DNA of 64,000 bases. Origin: Lucifuga dentata. Its lineage: Eukaryota; Chordata; Actinopteri; Ophidiiformes; Bythitidae. The notes beneath the pieces were generated by a model. It was not told where the DNA came from. It saw nothing but the letters and a program-made list of their open reading frames with translations, and ran no database searches. The stretch spans positions 62,001 through 126,000 of the forward strand of contig VXCM01000699.1 in NCBI GenBank assembly GCA_014773175.1, written 5' to 3'. Positions 12,401 through 26,200 of this stretch are shown here, piece by piece. The position numbers and the translations under genes are program-made. Within the stretch, counting starts at the first letter, position 1; each line of letters opens with the position of its first letter.

Positions 12401-14464
12401 TAGAGGTTATACAGGAAATTGAGTTTCCTATTACTCAGTTCAGCAGTTTTATAACAGCACGGCCTGATATCCACTGCTGAGCCCGAGGATAGATGAAGAC
12501 ACCATTAAACATCAGCTCCAGGCTTCTACAGAAACACTCACCCAACTTGTTGCATATATCACCATTTGTTAACATGAAATGGTGATAATGTGGAAGTCAT
12601 ACAAATGCTGTGTGACTCAGAGCTCTTAAATGTGTCTGAACACAGTCGCAGAGCTGTTTTCAATTAGTACACAGAGAAACAGAGCACTCTGGTAAAGAAA
12701 GCAGCTATTTTCCATGCGATAGTTCCAGGAAAGTTGCTCAGTCATGCTTAATGGCACTGTTCACATTACACCATGGAGGACAGCATCAAAGAGACAGCGA
12801 GGGTACCGAATATCTGAAAATGTTGCTATGAGAAAACCATGAGCCTTGCAAATTTTAAGGAAACTACTGAAACTGGAAAATGCAGATGCAGCAAAGTGCA
12901 GCTAAAATCAGATAATTCTTATAAGCAGATCGGTTAGTAGCATTATCAATTAACCCAAAGCTATTCATTAACATTAGGAAAAGAGTGTAAAGAGAAGTAG
13001 ATATCAAACTGTCAGTGCATTTGCGTGCACGTTAAAACTTTGATACTAATCTGATTAAAGGACCATACCGTCCATTTTGCATGTTTGAGCTTAATATATT
13101 CAATTTTCATACATGTTATGTTAGTGACAGTCATTTCCCAAAGGATAAAACCGTATTTCAGCTTTCCTGATATTTTACAAAATCACTTATTCTTTCAAAA
13201 TCAAATATTGAAATGATACACCCACCTTAAAAATTGATATTTCACCTGCTAATAGTTACGCAGCCTTATGAAGTCAGAGTTGTTTAAATTTTTCAATAAA
13301 CGCAGGTCTTCTTTTGGGACTATATTCCCCGGTGGAGACGTACATTCANGTTTAAATTTTTCAATAAACGCAGGTCTTCTTTTGGGACTATATTCCCCGG
13401 TGGAGACGTACATTCACTCCGTGATTTTTATTGCGCTTAAACGCTAAAATTTCATAACTTCGAAAAAAAACCCTGAGCACACGTCTTGTTTGCGATGATG
13501 GATTACCTATTCCAAGAACGTTTCAAGTATCAACAAGTTGATTTTAATAGCGTACCAGAATGAACTGAAATCAATGGTGGTCTGGAAGGTAGGAAAAAAA
13601 TTTAATTCATCGTTCCAGTAGTATGCTTTGGGAAATGATTGCCAGTAACGTTACGTGTATGAAAATTGGATATATTAGGCTCAAACATGCAAAATGGCCG
13701 GTATGGTCCTTTAAGACCATAATTCAATTATTTCAAACAAAAGTGGCATTAATCGATGTTAGTGTACTCTGGCATGCCTTTCATAAGCCGATTAAGCAAC
13801 AAGTCAAAGCAAACGACCAAATTCGATTCATTCCATTTACGTATCTGTGTTACTCTGCATTTTACATTGAGTGTAATGAAGACAATAATTGGATTATAAG
13901 TGCATATAAACAATGTGATTGGTGATCTTTCTGATCTGAGAGAAAGAGCTGTGACGTAAACATGAAACAGTGTGTGAATCTGACAAAGGATAATGCTGCG
14001 ATGAATGAATGGATGAATGAATCTCAAATATTATAGCTCTAAAATATCATTTATATGTTAGCAACTGCTGTGTAACCTTTATCACACTTTTACACCAGTT
14101 TTCCGTTAAAACAGAACCAATTTCTCTGTGTGTGTGTGTGTGTCTGAGGAAGTGTGTATGTGACGGCTGTTAACTCCCTCAAGTGGTCATTTGGTGTTTG
14201 TGTGCTTACTTGACTCAGAGACAAATTAAATTACACACAGTTGCAGCTGATACTGAGGTACAATGAACATTATTTCTGCTAGTACACAACTAGCAATCTA
14301 AAAATACATCATAAATATTGATGGAAAATATGAAAGCAAAACAGAACATGTGATAAATGTTTATGATCAAAGGAAACATGAACTGAGAGTTGAAATGAAG
14401 GGCTCCCCAAAGCCAATGTGGTTTTTGGATAATTTTAAGGTTCAACCACTGAAAATTGATCTTA

Positions 14465-14525
<61 letters not shown>

Positions 14526-15696
14526 ATGCCTCAGCTCTCACCTTTCCCCAGTCCCTTTGACTCTCAGTTGTTGCTGAAGGCATCTTGGCCTTTTTCTTGC
14601 TGGCTTTAAGCTTCTCTCCTGCTTTCACTACTTCATTGGTGTCATTCTTACAGGTGGGACAGTACCTAGAGAATAAAAGGAAATCAATACCTGTCAGTGG
14701 GTGTGTTTATGTGTGTGTGTGTGTGTGTGTTGATGACAGCTGCAACAAAGCTGCATGTAACATGGTTTAACATCTACAATTTAGCCGTTGACAATCGCCA
14801 TCAAGTTCAGTGAAATTTCTCGAAACAAAATCGCAATCTGAAATTAAGAATTTCTTAAAGTGTGATGGAAAGATAATGGAGAGATGGAGAAAGACATGAA
14901 GAGCCTCCTCCACTTGGTTGAGTCAGAAAGTCACAAATCGGACTGGTGGAAGGGCATCATGCAGCCTTTACCTAAACATGCTACTACAATTATACAAATG
15001 CAGCTTGTAAACTTCACGATCTGCCTTCGTAGAATTACTCTAACTGCCCCACTCGGCTCTCTCACCAGTCCTCGTCCTCAGGGATGGTGGACAGCGGCGG
15101 GTTGAGACAGTAGATGTGGAACGCCATGTTACACTCGTCACACAGCAGCTGCATGTGAGCGTCCTGTTTCCCCCCGCACACGCAGCACGAGCAAAAGCGA
15201 CATTCTGTGTCGGGGTCGGCCTTACAGTGCTTACACTCTGGCCCGCTCTTCCCTAAAGCGAAGAGACACACAAACACACACAGTCGCATTCGCACATAGA
15301 CATACACACATAGACACACGTTTTCATTGTAGCGGAACAACAATTATTGTAATTGATCAACAAGGATTTTAAATTACAGTTATTTTTAAGTAGAAGAACC
15401 AAACTTTTGCAGGTTTTGGGCATCTCAAATGAGGATTTGCATTTTAAATTGAATCTGTTGGAATTTTTCAACTGTTCAGACAAAACAAGCAATTTGAAGA
15501 CATCAACTTGGGTTCTGAGAACGTCTGATTTTTTTTTTTTTTTTTACCTTTTATACGCTAATCAATTAATTAATCAGTGTAAAAAAAAAAGGCAGTTAAT
15601 TGATAAATAGAATCATTGATAATGACAATAATTATTAGCTGCAGCCCTACACTGCAGTACCTGAAAGTGCTGTGGAGACCATCAACCAGTCAACCG

Positions 15697-15734
<38 letters not shown>

Positions 15735-18700
15735 CAGTGTTTTAGTGCATACGTTTAAACTGTCCATCCGCTGTTGAGAGAGCTCGAGCTCCTGGTTTCT
15801 CCACCTGGTAGATTTCATCCAGGAACTGAACCTTACAATCCCCAATCACATCTCCTGGACCCCTTGAGGGGGACAGAGAGAGGGAGAGAGGGAGAGAGAG
15901 AGTAACATAAAACCCATAAAGGACAAGGACGGAGAGCTTGTACTCCCCCATCCCCCACTCCACAGTCCCCTCCCACCCAGCCTCACCCCAGGAGAATCTT
16001 GACTCGGAGCTCCTTGTTGGTGCGGGTTGTTTGGTTGAGCGTCTGTACCTCTGCGTCAAACCAGAAACCCCTCTCCTCCGGCGTCTCCATGTTGTAGTTG
16101 ATCATTACAATCATGCCCACCTGCAGCTGGTCCCACCGCAGCACAGTCCTGGCACGAGGCCGCACATCTATCGGACTCATCTTCACCACGCCGTTCTCTG
16201 GGTAGCTGGAGGAGAGAGGAGAGGTCATCACCCTGATTTTATCTTATTTGTCACGACCGCAGTCTTGTGCTAAAAAAAAAATCTCTGTTTGTTTTTCTGT
16301 TTGCAATAGAAAAATGTTCCCTTCTTTATGCATCAGTTATATGGGCCAGAGTGTAAGGTTACTGTATATAATTGGACAACATCTGAGAAAAATGTATCAA
16401 TATTCTGTCTGGAAAAAAGCAGCTAATGAGAATAAATACCAATACATCTAAGGAGAGGCTATTCATCAGCTCAGTTTACTCATATTTGCTTTGTAAGTCA
16501 CAGACTGCTCGATTCATGAGCAATACAGGCCACTCTGTGCAGGAACATGCAAGTCCACACAAGCCAGCACGGGCACTGAGGGGACAAAGATATCTGACGT
16601 AATACAAGCACATTTTCTGCTGGAACTTTGAGTCTGAAATTAATAACTCAAAGCAATAGGAAGTTCAACTAAGACGAAGAATGAATGTAAATTGCACCAC
16701 GGCCGACTTTTTTAAAAACTATATAGAGGTGTAAAAATACGTAAAGAAAAACAGGAGACTGGGGAGTTATACGTCTGCTCGTACCAGGGCGAAACCAGAA
16801 CCCTCTGGTTTTTACAAGCAGAAAAGGCCTTTTTTCACAGCAGACATTCTGACATGTCACAGCAGGAAAAGCACAGGTGAAATTAATACCATTATTAATG
16901 GCTGCATTCCATTTAGCTGTGCCAGTTCCAGAGTTTTTTTTTTCCTATGCATGCTGATTAACTGGCATGGCTTACTGGCACACCTGAATGGAATAGAGCC
17001 ATTGTTAATTAATATTAGTAGCTACACACGTGCTGACAAGTAAAAGTGTCATAAAAGAGATTGATGCAAGCAAAACAATTTGCATATGATTATTTATAAA
17101 AAAAAAAACACACACACAATCAGAATGACATCAAACAATGAAAATGTCTGCATTATCATTTCAACAGGAATCTATTGAATAACAAAACTGAATTATTGCT
17201 GTACTGAACTTTTTAGTAAAGCATGAAAAGCTATTGACACTCACCAAGAACAGAAGTGCATAGTGTATGCACAGGATGAGTTGGACTGTTTAAAAAAAAA
17301 ATACTGAATTCTTAAACAACAGAGAATAATAAACTTCAAAGATATTTCTCGATAAAACCTGTCTATTTGTGAATAATTTGCCACAGTCACAGAATTTCTA
17401 TTGATGTGATTTGAATTGTTTTGAATCTGATTCTGATGATCACCAGGAGGTGCTTCATGTACCACCAGTGGTACACATACCACAGTTTGAGAACCACTGA
17501 TTTAATCCTATATTTGTGAAGTCTATAATGTTCAGTTTTTGGTGCACCTCTGACACAGAGATGTTAATTTAACTTTTTAGCTCATTTATTGAGGCTGTAG
17601 TTAGAGGTGCTATCACCCCTGATTGCATCTTATTCTAAGGTGTTCCACTTATTTTGTCCACACTTAGCTGTCGTACATTTTCAGGTTTGTTCAACTTTCT
17701 AATTTAATTTGCAAACAGCTTTCACAGTTGGACAACTTAAAGACAAGAGAGGCTTTTAGCTAAATCCTGACTAGAAGAAGGAATAAAAGAAAATGAAGGC
17801 AAAACTATTTTCACAACCAGTAATCTCAGAGGTTTGATTGAGGCTGCTTTAACAAATTATTTCTACGAGGCAATTTCTACAAATACAATACTTTTTTTTT
17901 TTTTTTTTTTTTTTTTTAACAGTAAGGTTCCACGCAGTCCACTGGAGTTTCTGACATAAAAAAATAAATGACAAGCCTTTACACAGAATGAGGACTCAAA
18001 GGCTTTGGGGTTTTCGAGGACCAGATTGTGGAGCATTTTCACTATTTCACTACTACGGCAGGAGCAAAGCAGCAGAGAATTGTGTGTATGAGCCTTTCTT
18101 TGTGTGCACGTTTTTGCTCTGACACGCAGAAGTGACAACACGTCGGGTTTAGGCTTCAAACGAGAATCGTTTATCCAGGATTTCAAGATTTTATCACGTC
18201 AAACTATGTGTGTATGCTTTAGTTTATAGCTGCGTGTTTTAGGCTGCAAATTGGTTTAAATGCTGAAAAAAGGCCTACAGAGACACGCTGGAAGAACGCT
18301 AGAGTCGTGCTTCCAGGAAGAAGGGGCCACAGCACAGCGCAGAGATTTCCTTTTTTAGGCCCAAGGGATTACTGAGGTTCATGGTGGGGGTGAACACAAG
18401 CCACACAAACACATACATGCCCACACCAACACACACACACAGGAGAGGAGTATNAACACAAGCCACACAAACACATACATGCCCACACCAACACACACAC
18501 ACAGGAGAGGAGTATAACCTTGGAGCACAATGGGACTGAACAGGAGGAGAAAATGGAGTAGAATTCCCCAAGACCACATAAGATCTGACTCTCTCTGTTT
18601 CGCTTTGTTTGGATCCGCGAAAAATACAGCTAGAGAGATACCAGAAGTATAAATATGTACCATTTTGTCAGACACTGTGGACATTCTGGACTGATCTGCA

Positions 18701-21700
18701 ATGAATGTACCAGTAGAGGAAGATTTATTTCCTTCCATCTACATGTAAAAGGGAACAGAATCGTATAATGGACGCACTACAATCGTCTTAATGGGAAACA
18801 TGATTTTCCACTGTCTCTGATCAATTAAGCTGCCGTAGTTCTCCTCTGCAATGTGATACACTGCTGGTCGATCAGCAAAGCCTTGTTTGTTTTTCCAGCA
18901 TATGACAAAACGTGCTTTAGTCAAAATTCTATAAACTGAACCGTACTTAGGATATTATGCAGAATTACTTTGGATTTTGTTTGAAGAGTTACTTGGCTGG
19001 CCCAAAATAAACAACTAGCAACTGATGCAAACTCATATCAATGTACAGCTACATACAAAATCCCTGCTAATGGTCCATAAACACACCCGAAAAAAGATAT
19101 TTGAGTTCAGAGCTCAGGTATCTAGAATTATTAATTGATCGTTTTGTGTATAAAATGTCACACAATCCTAACAAATGCCCATCACTTTGATTCTAATCTG
19201 ATTCAGGGCAACAACAGAATCCTATTATTTCCGTCCTTGTACACGCCTTACTCCATTTTTTTGATTTAATCCAAGTACAGGATGTGTGCTGTGCATGTAA
19301 ACAGACTGACTGAGGAAGCTGAGACCAGCAAATATTTGGCATTTTACTTGATAAAAGACCAAAATGATAAAAATCATTTACTGAAATTATCATTCATTTT
19401 CGGTAATCGACTAAATGATTAATCAGTTGTTTTAGAACTGGGTTTTTTTTTTCTGTAAATAGTTGCCACGTGTTAAAAAATTTGTATAACTAAGCAAATG
19501 CACCTTCTCAAATCCTCCACTGCAAACTCTAAGATCAAAACCTACACACATGCAAAAAAAAAAAAAATCAGATTTCTGCTGCTTCCTCTAACCTCTACAC
19601 AAACATGTAGTGCTTTCTTTTCAAATACATATAGTTTTTCTTTGAAAGATCACAGATTTATTCCGCCTGCAGAATATATAAGGTATACGGTAATGTAGCT
19701 AACACGCAGCTCTTAAGAAGCAGCCTAACTGTTATAAAAGCTGGATCTTTAGCTTAGTAATGAGAGCAAAATACAAAGAAAGACAAAGAAAGGTTTTCAG
19801 GCACAGAGAAGGTAAACAAGAAGCAGAAATCACATCTTGTCTTATCAATGGAATAAAATTTCAAAAGCTATTTAATCAAATGTGAAATGAAAAGGTGAAT
19901 TATGAGCAGAAGGGCTCTTACAGTCTGCTCGGTTATAAAGCCTTCACTAGTGCTCTGTGTGCTTGGGCAAAGTCTCTGTAAAGACATTCAGGGGAACAGA
20001 GAAAATGAGAAAAACCCAATTTACTGATAACGAAATGAGTCAGAAATGCTTTGGCTGGCTGAGCTTAAACAGCCTATCTGAATATAATTACTGCACAGAA
20101 GTGGCCGCAGTGTCTCTTAACCTCTGCTTTATGTGTAACTGAAGCCAAAATGGGAAGCTGTAAGGCTTTTAAAAGATCTATGAAACCGTTTTTAATCATA
20201 AAATACAGGAGAGATTGAAGAGCTGTGGAGAGCGTAATCATTCCTCCATCTTGTTTGCTCACTAGTAATGGCTGATCTCTACCAGAACATATAGAAAAAA
20301 AAAAAAAGACTTCTGTAAGATAACTTGGAATAAAATATTCAAATCGACACAACAACCAAACAATAGCCGCTCTATGCGGAAAAGAAGCATCATTCAAACC
20401 GACAAATACCAAATGTAAAAGTTAGCAGGTACGATTCTGCGCTCTTGGATTTCTGTTAATGTTCTGGTCTGACTGGTTTTGAACATCAAGACACGAGCCG
20501 TTTCTCACAGCCGACATTTTGTCTCGTCATAGCTGGTAAAGGACTTGTGTAACGAATGAAATGAATGACGGCTCAGTTCCATTTAGCTGTCCCAGCAATC
20601 AGGTGTGAACAATATCACAAGCCTGGCGCTGACACAGCTAAGTGGAATGCAGCCAGAATGAAGCTATCCCTGTTTCTGAAATGTTCATTGTGAGAAATGT
20701 CTACTAGCTACTCTGGTGGCACACGATTTTGCATTGAAACCACTTTCCTGAAGTATCTATAATGGTGGTTCTCAAACTGTGGTACATATACCAATGGTGG
20801 TACTTCACGTGCCCCCCCGGTGTATCACAAGGGGGTGCCATACAGCAGATTCCACATGATGATCCTTCTTGAAAGCAGTATTGTCTTTTATAAGCAAAGT
20901 ACCATTCTATTAAACATTTCACATCAGTCATTCTCAAAATGTGATGTGTACCTGAAGCGCCCTCTAGAGGTACACCAGATAACTGTAAGTTTCTGTAGAG
21001 AAGCTAAACGGTTAAATTTTATGGAAATTATGTTTAAAAAAGTGAAACCAAATGATGTATTGCTGTCTCTACATTTGGTAACTTTTACAAAACATATGTA
21101 TTTAGCATATGTATTTATGCATAGCTTGTTACATATATATACTCTATAATACATCTTTTCAATTTGGATCTCAAACTTTGTTTGTTTGTTTTTTTTTCAT
21201 TTAAAGGACCATACCAGCCATTTTGCATGTTTGAGCCTAATACTGTATATTCAATTTTCATACATGTNTAAAGGACCATACCAGCCATTTTGCATGTTTG
21301 AGCCTAATACTGTATATTCAATTTTCATACATGTCATGTTACTGACAACCATTTCCCAAACCGTATTTCAGCTTTCCTAATATTTTTCAAAATCTCTTAA
21401 TCTTTCAAAATCAAATATTCAAGCGATACACCCACCTTAAAAATTGATGTTTCGCCTGCTAATAGTAACGCAGCTTATGAAGTCACATTCGTTAAATTTT
21501 TCAATAAATGCAGGTCTTCCTTTGGTACTATATTCCCTGGTGGAGACATACATTCATTCCATGCTTTTTTATCGCGCTTAAATGCTAAAATTACGCAACT
21601 TAAAAAAAAAACCTGAATATAAGTCTTGTTCATGGTGATAGATTACCTATCCCAAGAATGTTTCAAGTATCAACAAGTTGATTTTAATAGCGTACCAGAA

Positions 21701-23225
21701 TGAACTGAAACCAATGGGTCTGGAAGGTACGAAACAATTTTTTTTAAACTCATTGTTCCAGTAGTATGCTTTGGAAAATGATTGTCATAATGTTATGTGT
21801 ATGAAAACTGAATACATTAGGCTTAAACATGCAAAATGGGTAAATGGGTGGTATGGTCCTTTAAACCAAAAACCCTTCTTTGATTTAAACACACAAACAA
21901 TCACCCTATAAATAGACATTTACTTTAAGCTATTGGAAATACTATGTTTAATAATATATCGATGTGCAAGGGAACTTCATAATTGTGCATTTTCACTTTT
22001 TATACCAATATTTGTTGGACTCTACACAGACAAGCTTAAGCATATGTTGAGCTCAGCCAAGAGAGAAACCATATCTGAGCGGTTTGTTATGGAGCAACGC
22101 GCACACATGCATACATATCACACACACACACATGCACACGTATATCCATTCCTCTGAGCAGCAGATAAGAGAGTCTCCCATCGCCTCCCTCCCTTTGGAT
22201 TCAAGGCTCATTACATTTTCTAGAAACTGTCCAGAATTTCTTCATGCACAACACTCTTTGTCTGATCTTTCTCAGGCAGGTGTGTGTGTGTGTGTTTGTG
22301 TGTGTGTGTCTATGCGTGGGAAGGCGGTGGTGAAATCAAACCCACCCTCCACCTTCTCTGGCAAACAAAATGATGGAAGAAACCTGGAATGGCTCTTGGG
22401 ACAGAGAGAAATACTCTGCATTTACCAAAGAAAAACATATTTTGAATAGCGGAAAAAAGCTGTTAAAATACAAAGATGATGATTATGATCTTTACGTTTA
22501 GTTGCTGGTAACAGAAATACATACTGGGGTCGATCAAGTAGCTCAACTGGTAAAATGCATACACCAGTCCGGGATCATTTTCGCTTTCATTTCCTGTCTC
22601 TCTTCACGTCACTATCAAGCAAATTAAGGTCAAATAAGAAACAAATGACTAAACGAAAATGTAAAGCATAAATATGAAAACACAAAGGAGAGACAAAAAG
22701 CTATTATTGGATTGTCCCTGCAGTAATTTTCCAGTCTCGTTGGAAATCATGACGCAACAAATAAAAGCAGAATGCAGACTTATTGGAAAATTTAAGAAAT
22801 CCAAATGGGAATGTTGTGTGGTCTGCATTAAAAGAAAACACTTTACTGCTCAACAACCCTTGATACTGCTTGTCTGGCATGACGCACAATGCCAAACACA
22901 CACACACACACACAAATACAAACACACACGCAAAGACGCACATCCACTGTATAATACACACTGCAAAGAGGCTATGTCTCACCGGTGGCATGTTCAGCGC
23001 AATTACAGACAAAGCTGAAGGAGTCAAGCAAAGAAGTAATGCTCCTGAGAACTCGTGCGTTGCCATGGAAACGTTGGCTTCGGAATGAATTTGCTAGACA
23101 AGGGGAGCGAAAGGAGATAGAGTCCAAATTGTAGCATCAACTATAGCAACTATCCCCCGAGAAAGCACAGGCTACATATCCCTATAAGCCGAAACCGCCA
23201 TTATTGATGCATGTAGCCAACTGCA

Positions 23226-23264
<39 letters not shown>

Positions 23265-26200
23265 GAACTACACACTCAATGTGCAAATGTCACACAACAG
23301 CACCATGAACAAATATATTTTGGATGGAACTGGCGAGAACCAAACCCTATTTTTGGCGGTGTCAGTGCAGTGATATAGCGCTGCTGCAGAGAGGCGCACA
23401 CACACACAGACATACACGTGCACGTGCAATCCTGTTTTTTCAAGCACAGCACCGCAAATTCTAATCCTGCACGGTATTTTGCCATCTAGGTCTAGGATCA
23501 TTCTAATTTGCCAAACGAAAACGTTGCTGCACCGACGACACCATGCCCTTCATCAGTAGCAAACACGCCACACTTTTTTTGTTCAGTTAAAGGACAGTTG
23601 TAGCGACTAAGTTCAGCATAATGAGGCGCCACTTACTCGTCATATTTAATATGGTAAATTACATCCTCCTCTCTCTCCTTGGTCTCTCCTGTAGCTGTTG
23701 CAGAGTCTGTCTGAGAGGTGGAGGCGCCATTACTGTCCGAGTTTAAAACAACATTATTCCTGTCACTGTCTGTGCTTTGGCCCTGCGTGTGGGCTTGTCC
23801 CGGCTCGGCCTCCAGCTTTCCATTAGTCCTTTTGGAAGGCCGGCCCACCTTGCCCTTGCTGGGGGTAATCTGTCCCTTGGGAGTGCGTGTCACATTTTCA
23901 ATGCAGGCCTCGAACCAGGCACCAATGCTCACGTCTCTGCAGTCCACCAGCTCGTTAATCTGTGGAGAGACACAGACAGAAATAACACCTGGTCTCTTTT
24001 CATCTTGTGTTCTTTAGCACATCAGTGGTCTTACATGTTTTAGCCCATTTACTATACATCATTTACTTTAAACGACTAACAACAATCAATAACATTGATT
24101 TTTTCTACCCTCCAAACCGCCAATGGCTCATTTCATGTCTGCGCAGTTATGAAAATTGAGTTTCAGAAACTTGAAGCTTTCACATTGCCATGTTAAGCGT
24201 GTTCACATTTGCTTATTGAAAATTTTCTGGGTTTGATTTTATGACTTCTACAGCACACAAATGCAACTATTTCCAAAATCTTGGATTTTGGATCATCTCA
24301 TATGCACTTAAATACTCCAAGATAAAAGAGGCTTCAAAACAATCCAGACTTCCAACTCTGTTACCACATACAGTAGTAAAAGTTTCAAGTAGTGCAAATT
24401 TATTTTAATACTGCACTATTTTGATTTAAATACAAAATCCATTAATTTACACTTGTATTAATTATCTTATTGAAGCAGGAGAATTCTTTCAAAGTTGACA
24501 GTCTTAATGATGTTGACTTCTTGCTGCTAATCTTCAAATTGGGTCGATGCATTCTTGAAATAAATTCCAGTCCTTGACACTGGTTGTCTGTTTTCTTGCT
24601 AAATAAAAGTCAGTAAAACAATTTTCTGATTCTACAATAAATGGTTAAAGCTTGTAAAAGCAAATCACCTTGGTATTCAGTGAAATTAACCAATTCTCAA
24701 GTTAGGGTTAGGGTTACGCTCTTCCAGTAGTTAGTTATCTTTTTGGAGGCTGGAATTTTGGCACCAAAAAGAGCTGAATTCATGTGAAATTTATAGCCAG
24801 AAGAACACAGCAGACACACAAACATTATGAGCTCTGACTGTTTCTAATCTGTACGCTAGTGAGCGAGCAACAAAGAGCTGTTTCTCATGTGTGGCTTGGC
24901 GTATGTTTCCTGGCAGGATTAGCCACATGCTTGGATGCATGCATGAGTGTGTGTTCATATGTTTGCAGGCATGTGTCATCAATCCATATAGTATAATCCC
25001 CATTTCCCTTAAATAAATGGAATTAAAGAATTCAGGATATCGTTGCTATGAAGGGATGCATAATGTTAGGATTAGGCACCAATGCATGCCAGCACGTGCA
25101 CACACACACACAATGAGACAGAAGCCAAATTTGGTTCATAGTTATGTTCCAGAACATAGTCTGGTTTGTTTTTGGTCTTTGTGGGGAAAGATGTTTTCAA
25201 ACAGAAACAAATAAGAGGATCTCAAGCGGTGACTTGATTAGATAAAAGCTCAACAATATATCTATGAACCAGACCAGCCAGCGCCTTTCAAAAATCTTGC
25301 AAATACTTCCCAAATATTTATACCCCCGCTTCACCTTGTACATCCCAATCCCTGGGTCGACTAGTGTGTTTCGGCTGGATGTGGATGGCTGGATATCCTG
25401 TGCTGGACTGAGGGAGTTGGATCCATTTTTGGTGCTGGTTGAGCTATTGGTAGCATTGGTCTCTGGCTTGACGTCTTTGATGTTGCTGGTAGTGATGCTG
25501 CTCTCGTCGTCTGTGTTGGTGGGACTGTCCATAGCAGCGGCAGCCGGTGAGACCGGAGCTGAAAAGTTCTGGCTTTCAGACCTGGAGTCAGGAGCAGGAG
25601 CAGGAGCTGAACCACAGGCAACACCTGAGGAGTCCTTGGTGGCGGCGGGGCTGTCAGGAGGGTCAGTCTGAGAGCGAATCAGCAACTGGACAATGTCATT
25701 GAGACCCACGTTGTAGTCAAATAGTGTCTGGCCATCTTCCATCTGCGAGAAAAAGCCAGAAATATACATGAATGGGCACAAATGTAGAGATACAATGAAA
25801 CCACATTACGGTGAAACCACACAAATGACACGGACAGTAGTGTCATTGGGCTTGAGGGAACATTTTTTGTATATGTGAAGGGGTGTGATTGAGCTAAAAC
25901 AGGGGTGGGAAGTTGCTCTTTAGTGTCAGTACAGCACATATTAATGCATGAGATACAGTATATTGTATGAAAACTGCGTCAAGTCAACTGGATTCAAGTT
26001 TTTTAATCCTAAAATGTTTCACCATTCGTCCAAACGGCTTGGTCAGTCAGAAATGAACACAAAGAAGGATGTTAAACCTCCAGTAACTACACTAACCATG
26101 GTGTCAAATCACAACAAACCTTCGATTTGAAATAAATACATTTTATTATTTCATTTTTTTTTTAATAATGCATGTAGTAAAATTCATTATTCAAATTTCA

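Larger units (their letters stand above)
10856..14541 (-). other. uhrf2: uhrf2 intron holding two TTAA elements
   Basis: The intron between the PHD and SRA exons is 3.7 kb. It contains two copies of the TTAA-flanked element (11621-12197 and 13059-13710), a GCTAGC-rich stretch near 11110-11280, and a long TG tract (14469-14524 on the plus strand) beside the exon 7 donor. No hidden gene is supported. Confidence 0.8.
16206..23636 (-). other. uhrf2: Large repeat-rich uhrf2 intron
   Basis: A 7.4 kb intron inside the tandem Tudor coding region. It holds two fold-back elements (16843-17050 and 20513-20701), hAT-like ends, TTAA element copy C (21205-21860), a SINE remnant (22524-22650), poly-A/T runs and CA tracts. 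An N at 18454 lies between identical 61-bp copies (18393-18453 and 18455-18515). No additional exon was found. Confidence 0.8.
15753..23959 (-). other. uhrf2: uhrf2 tandem Tudor domain exons
   Basis: Three exons (23959-23637, 16205-15987, 15862-15753) encode the histone H3K9me-binding tandem Tudor module. Recognisable blocks are [41 protein letters not shown] and [11 protein letters not shown]. The aromatic residues expected for the methyl-lysine cage (W of AWFEA, Y of KYD, F of RGFWF) are present. An insert of about 60 residues separates the first two blocks. Confidence 0.9.

Noticed and set aside
24700..24720. Telomere-like TTAGGGTTAGGGTTA
   Set aside because: Only about two and a half units, too short to be an interstitial telomere tract.
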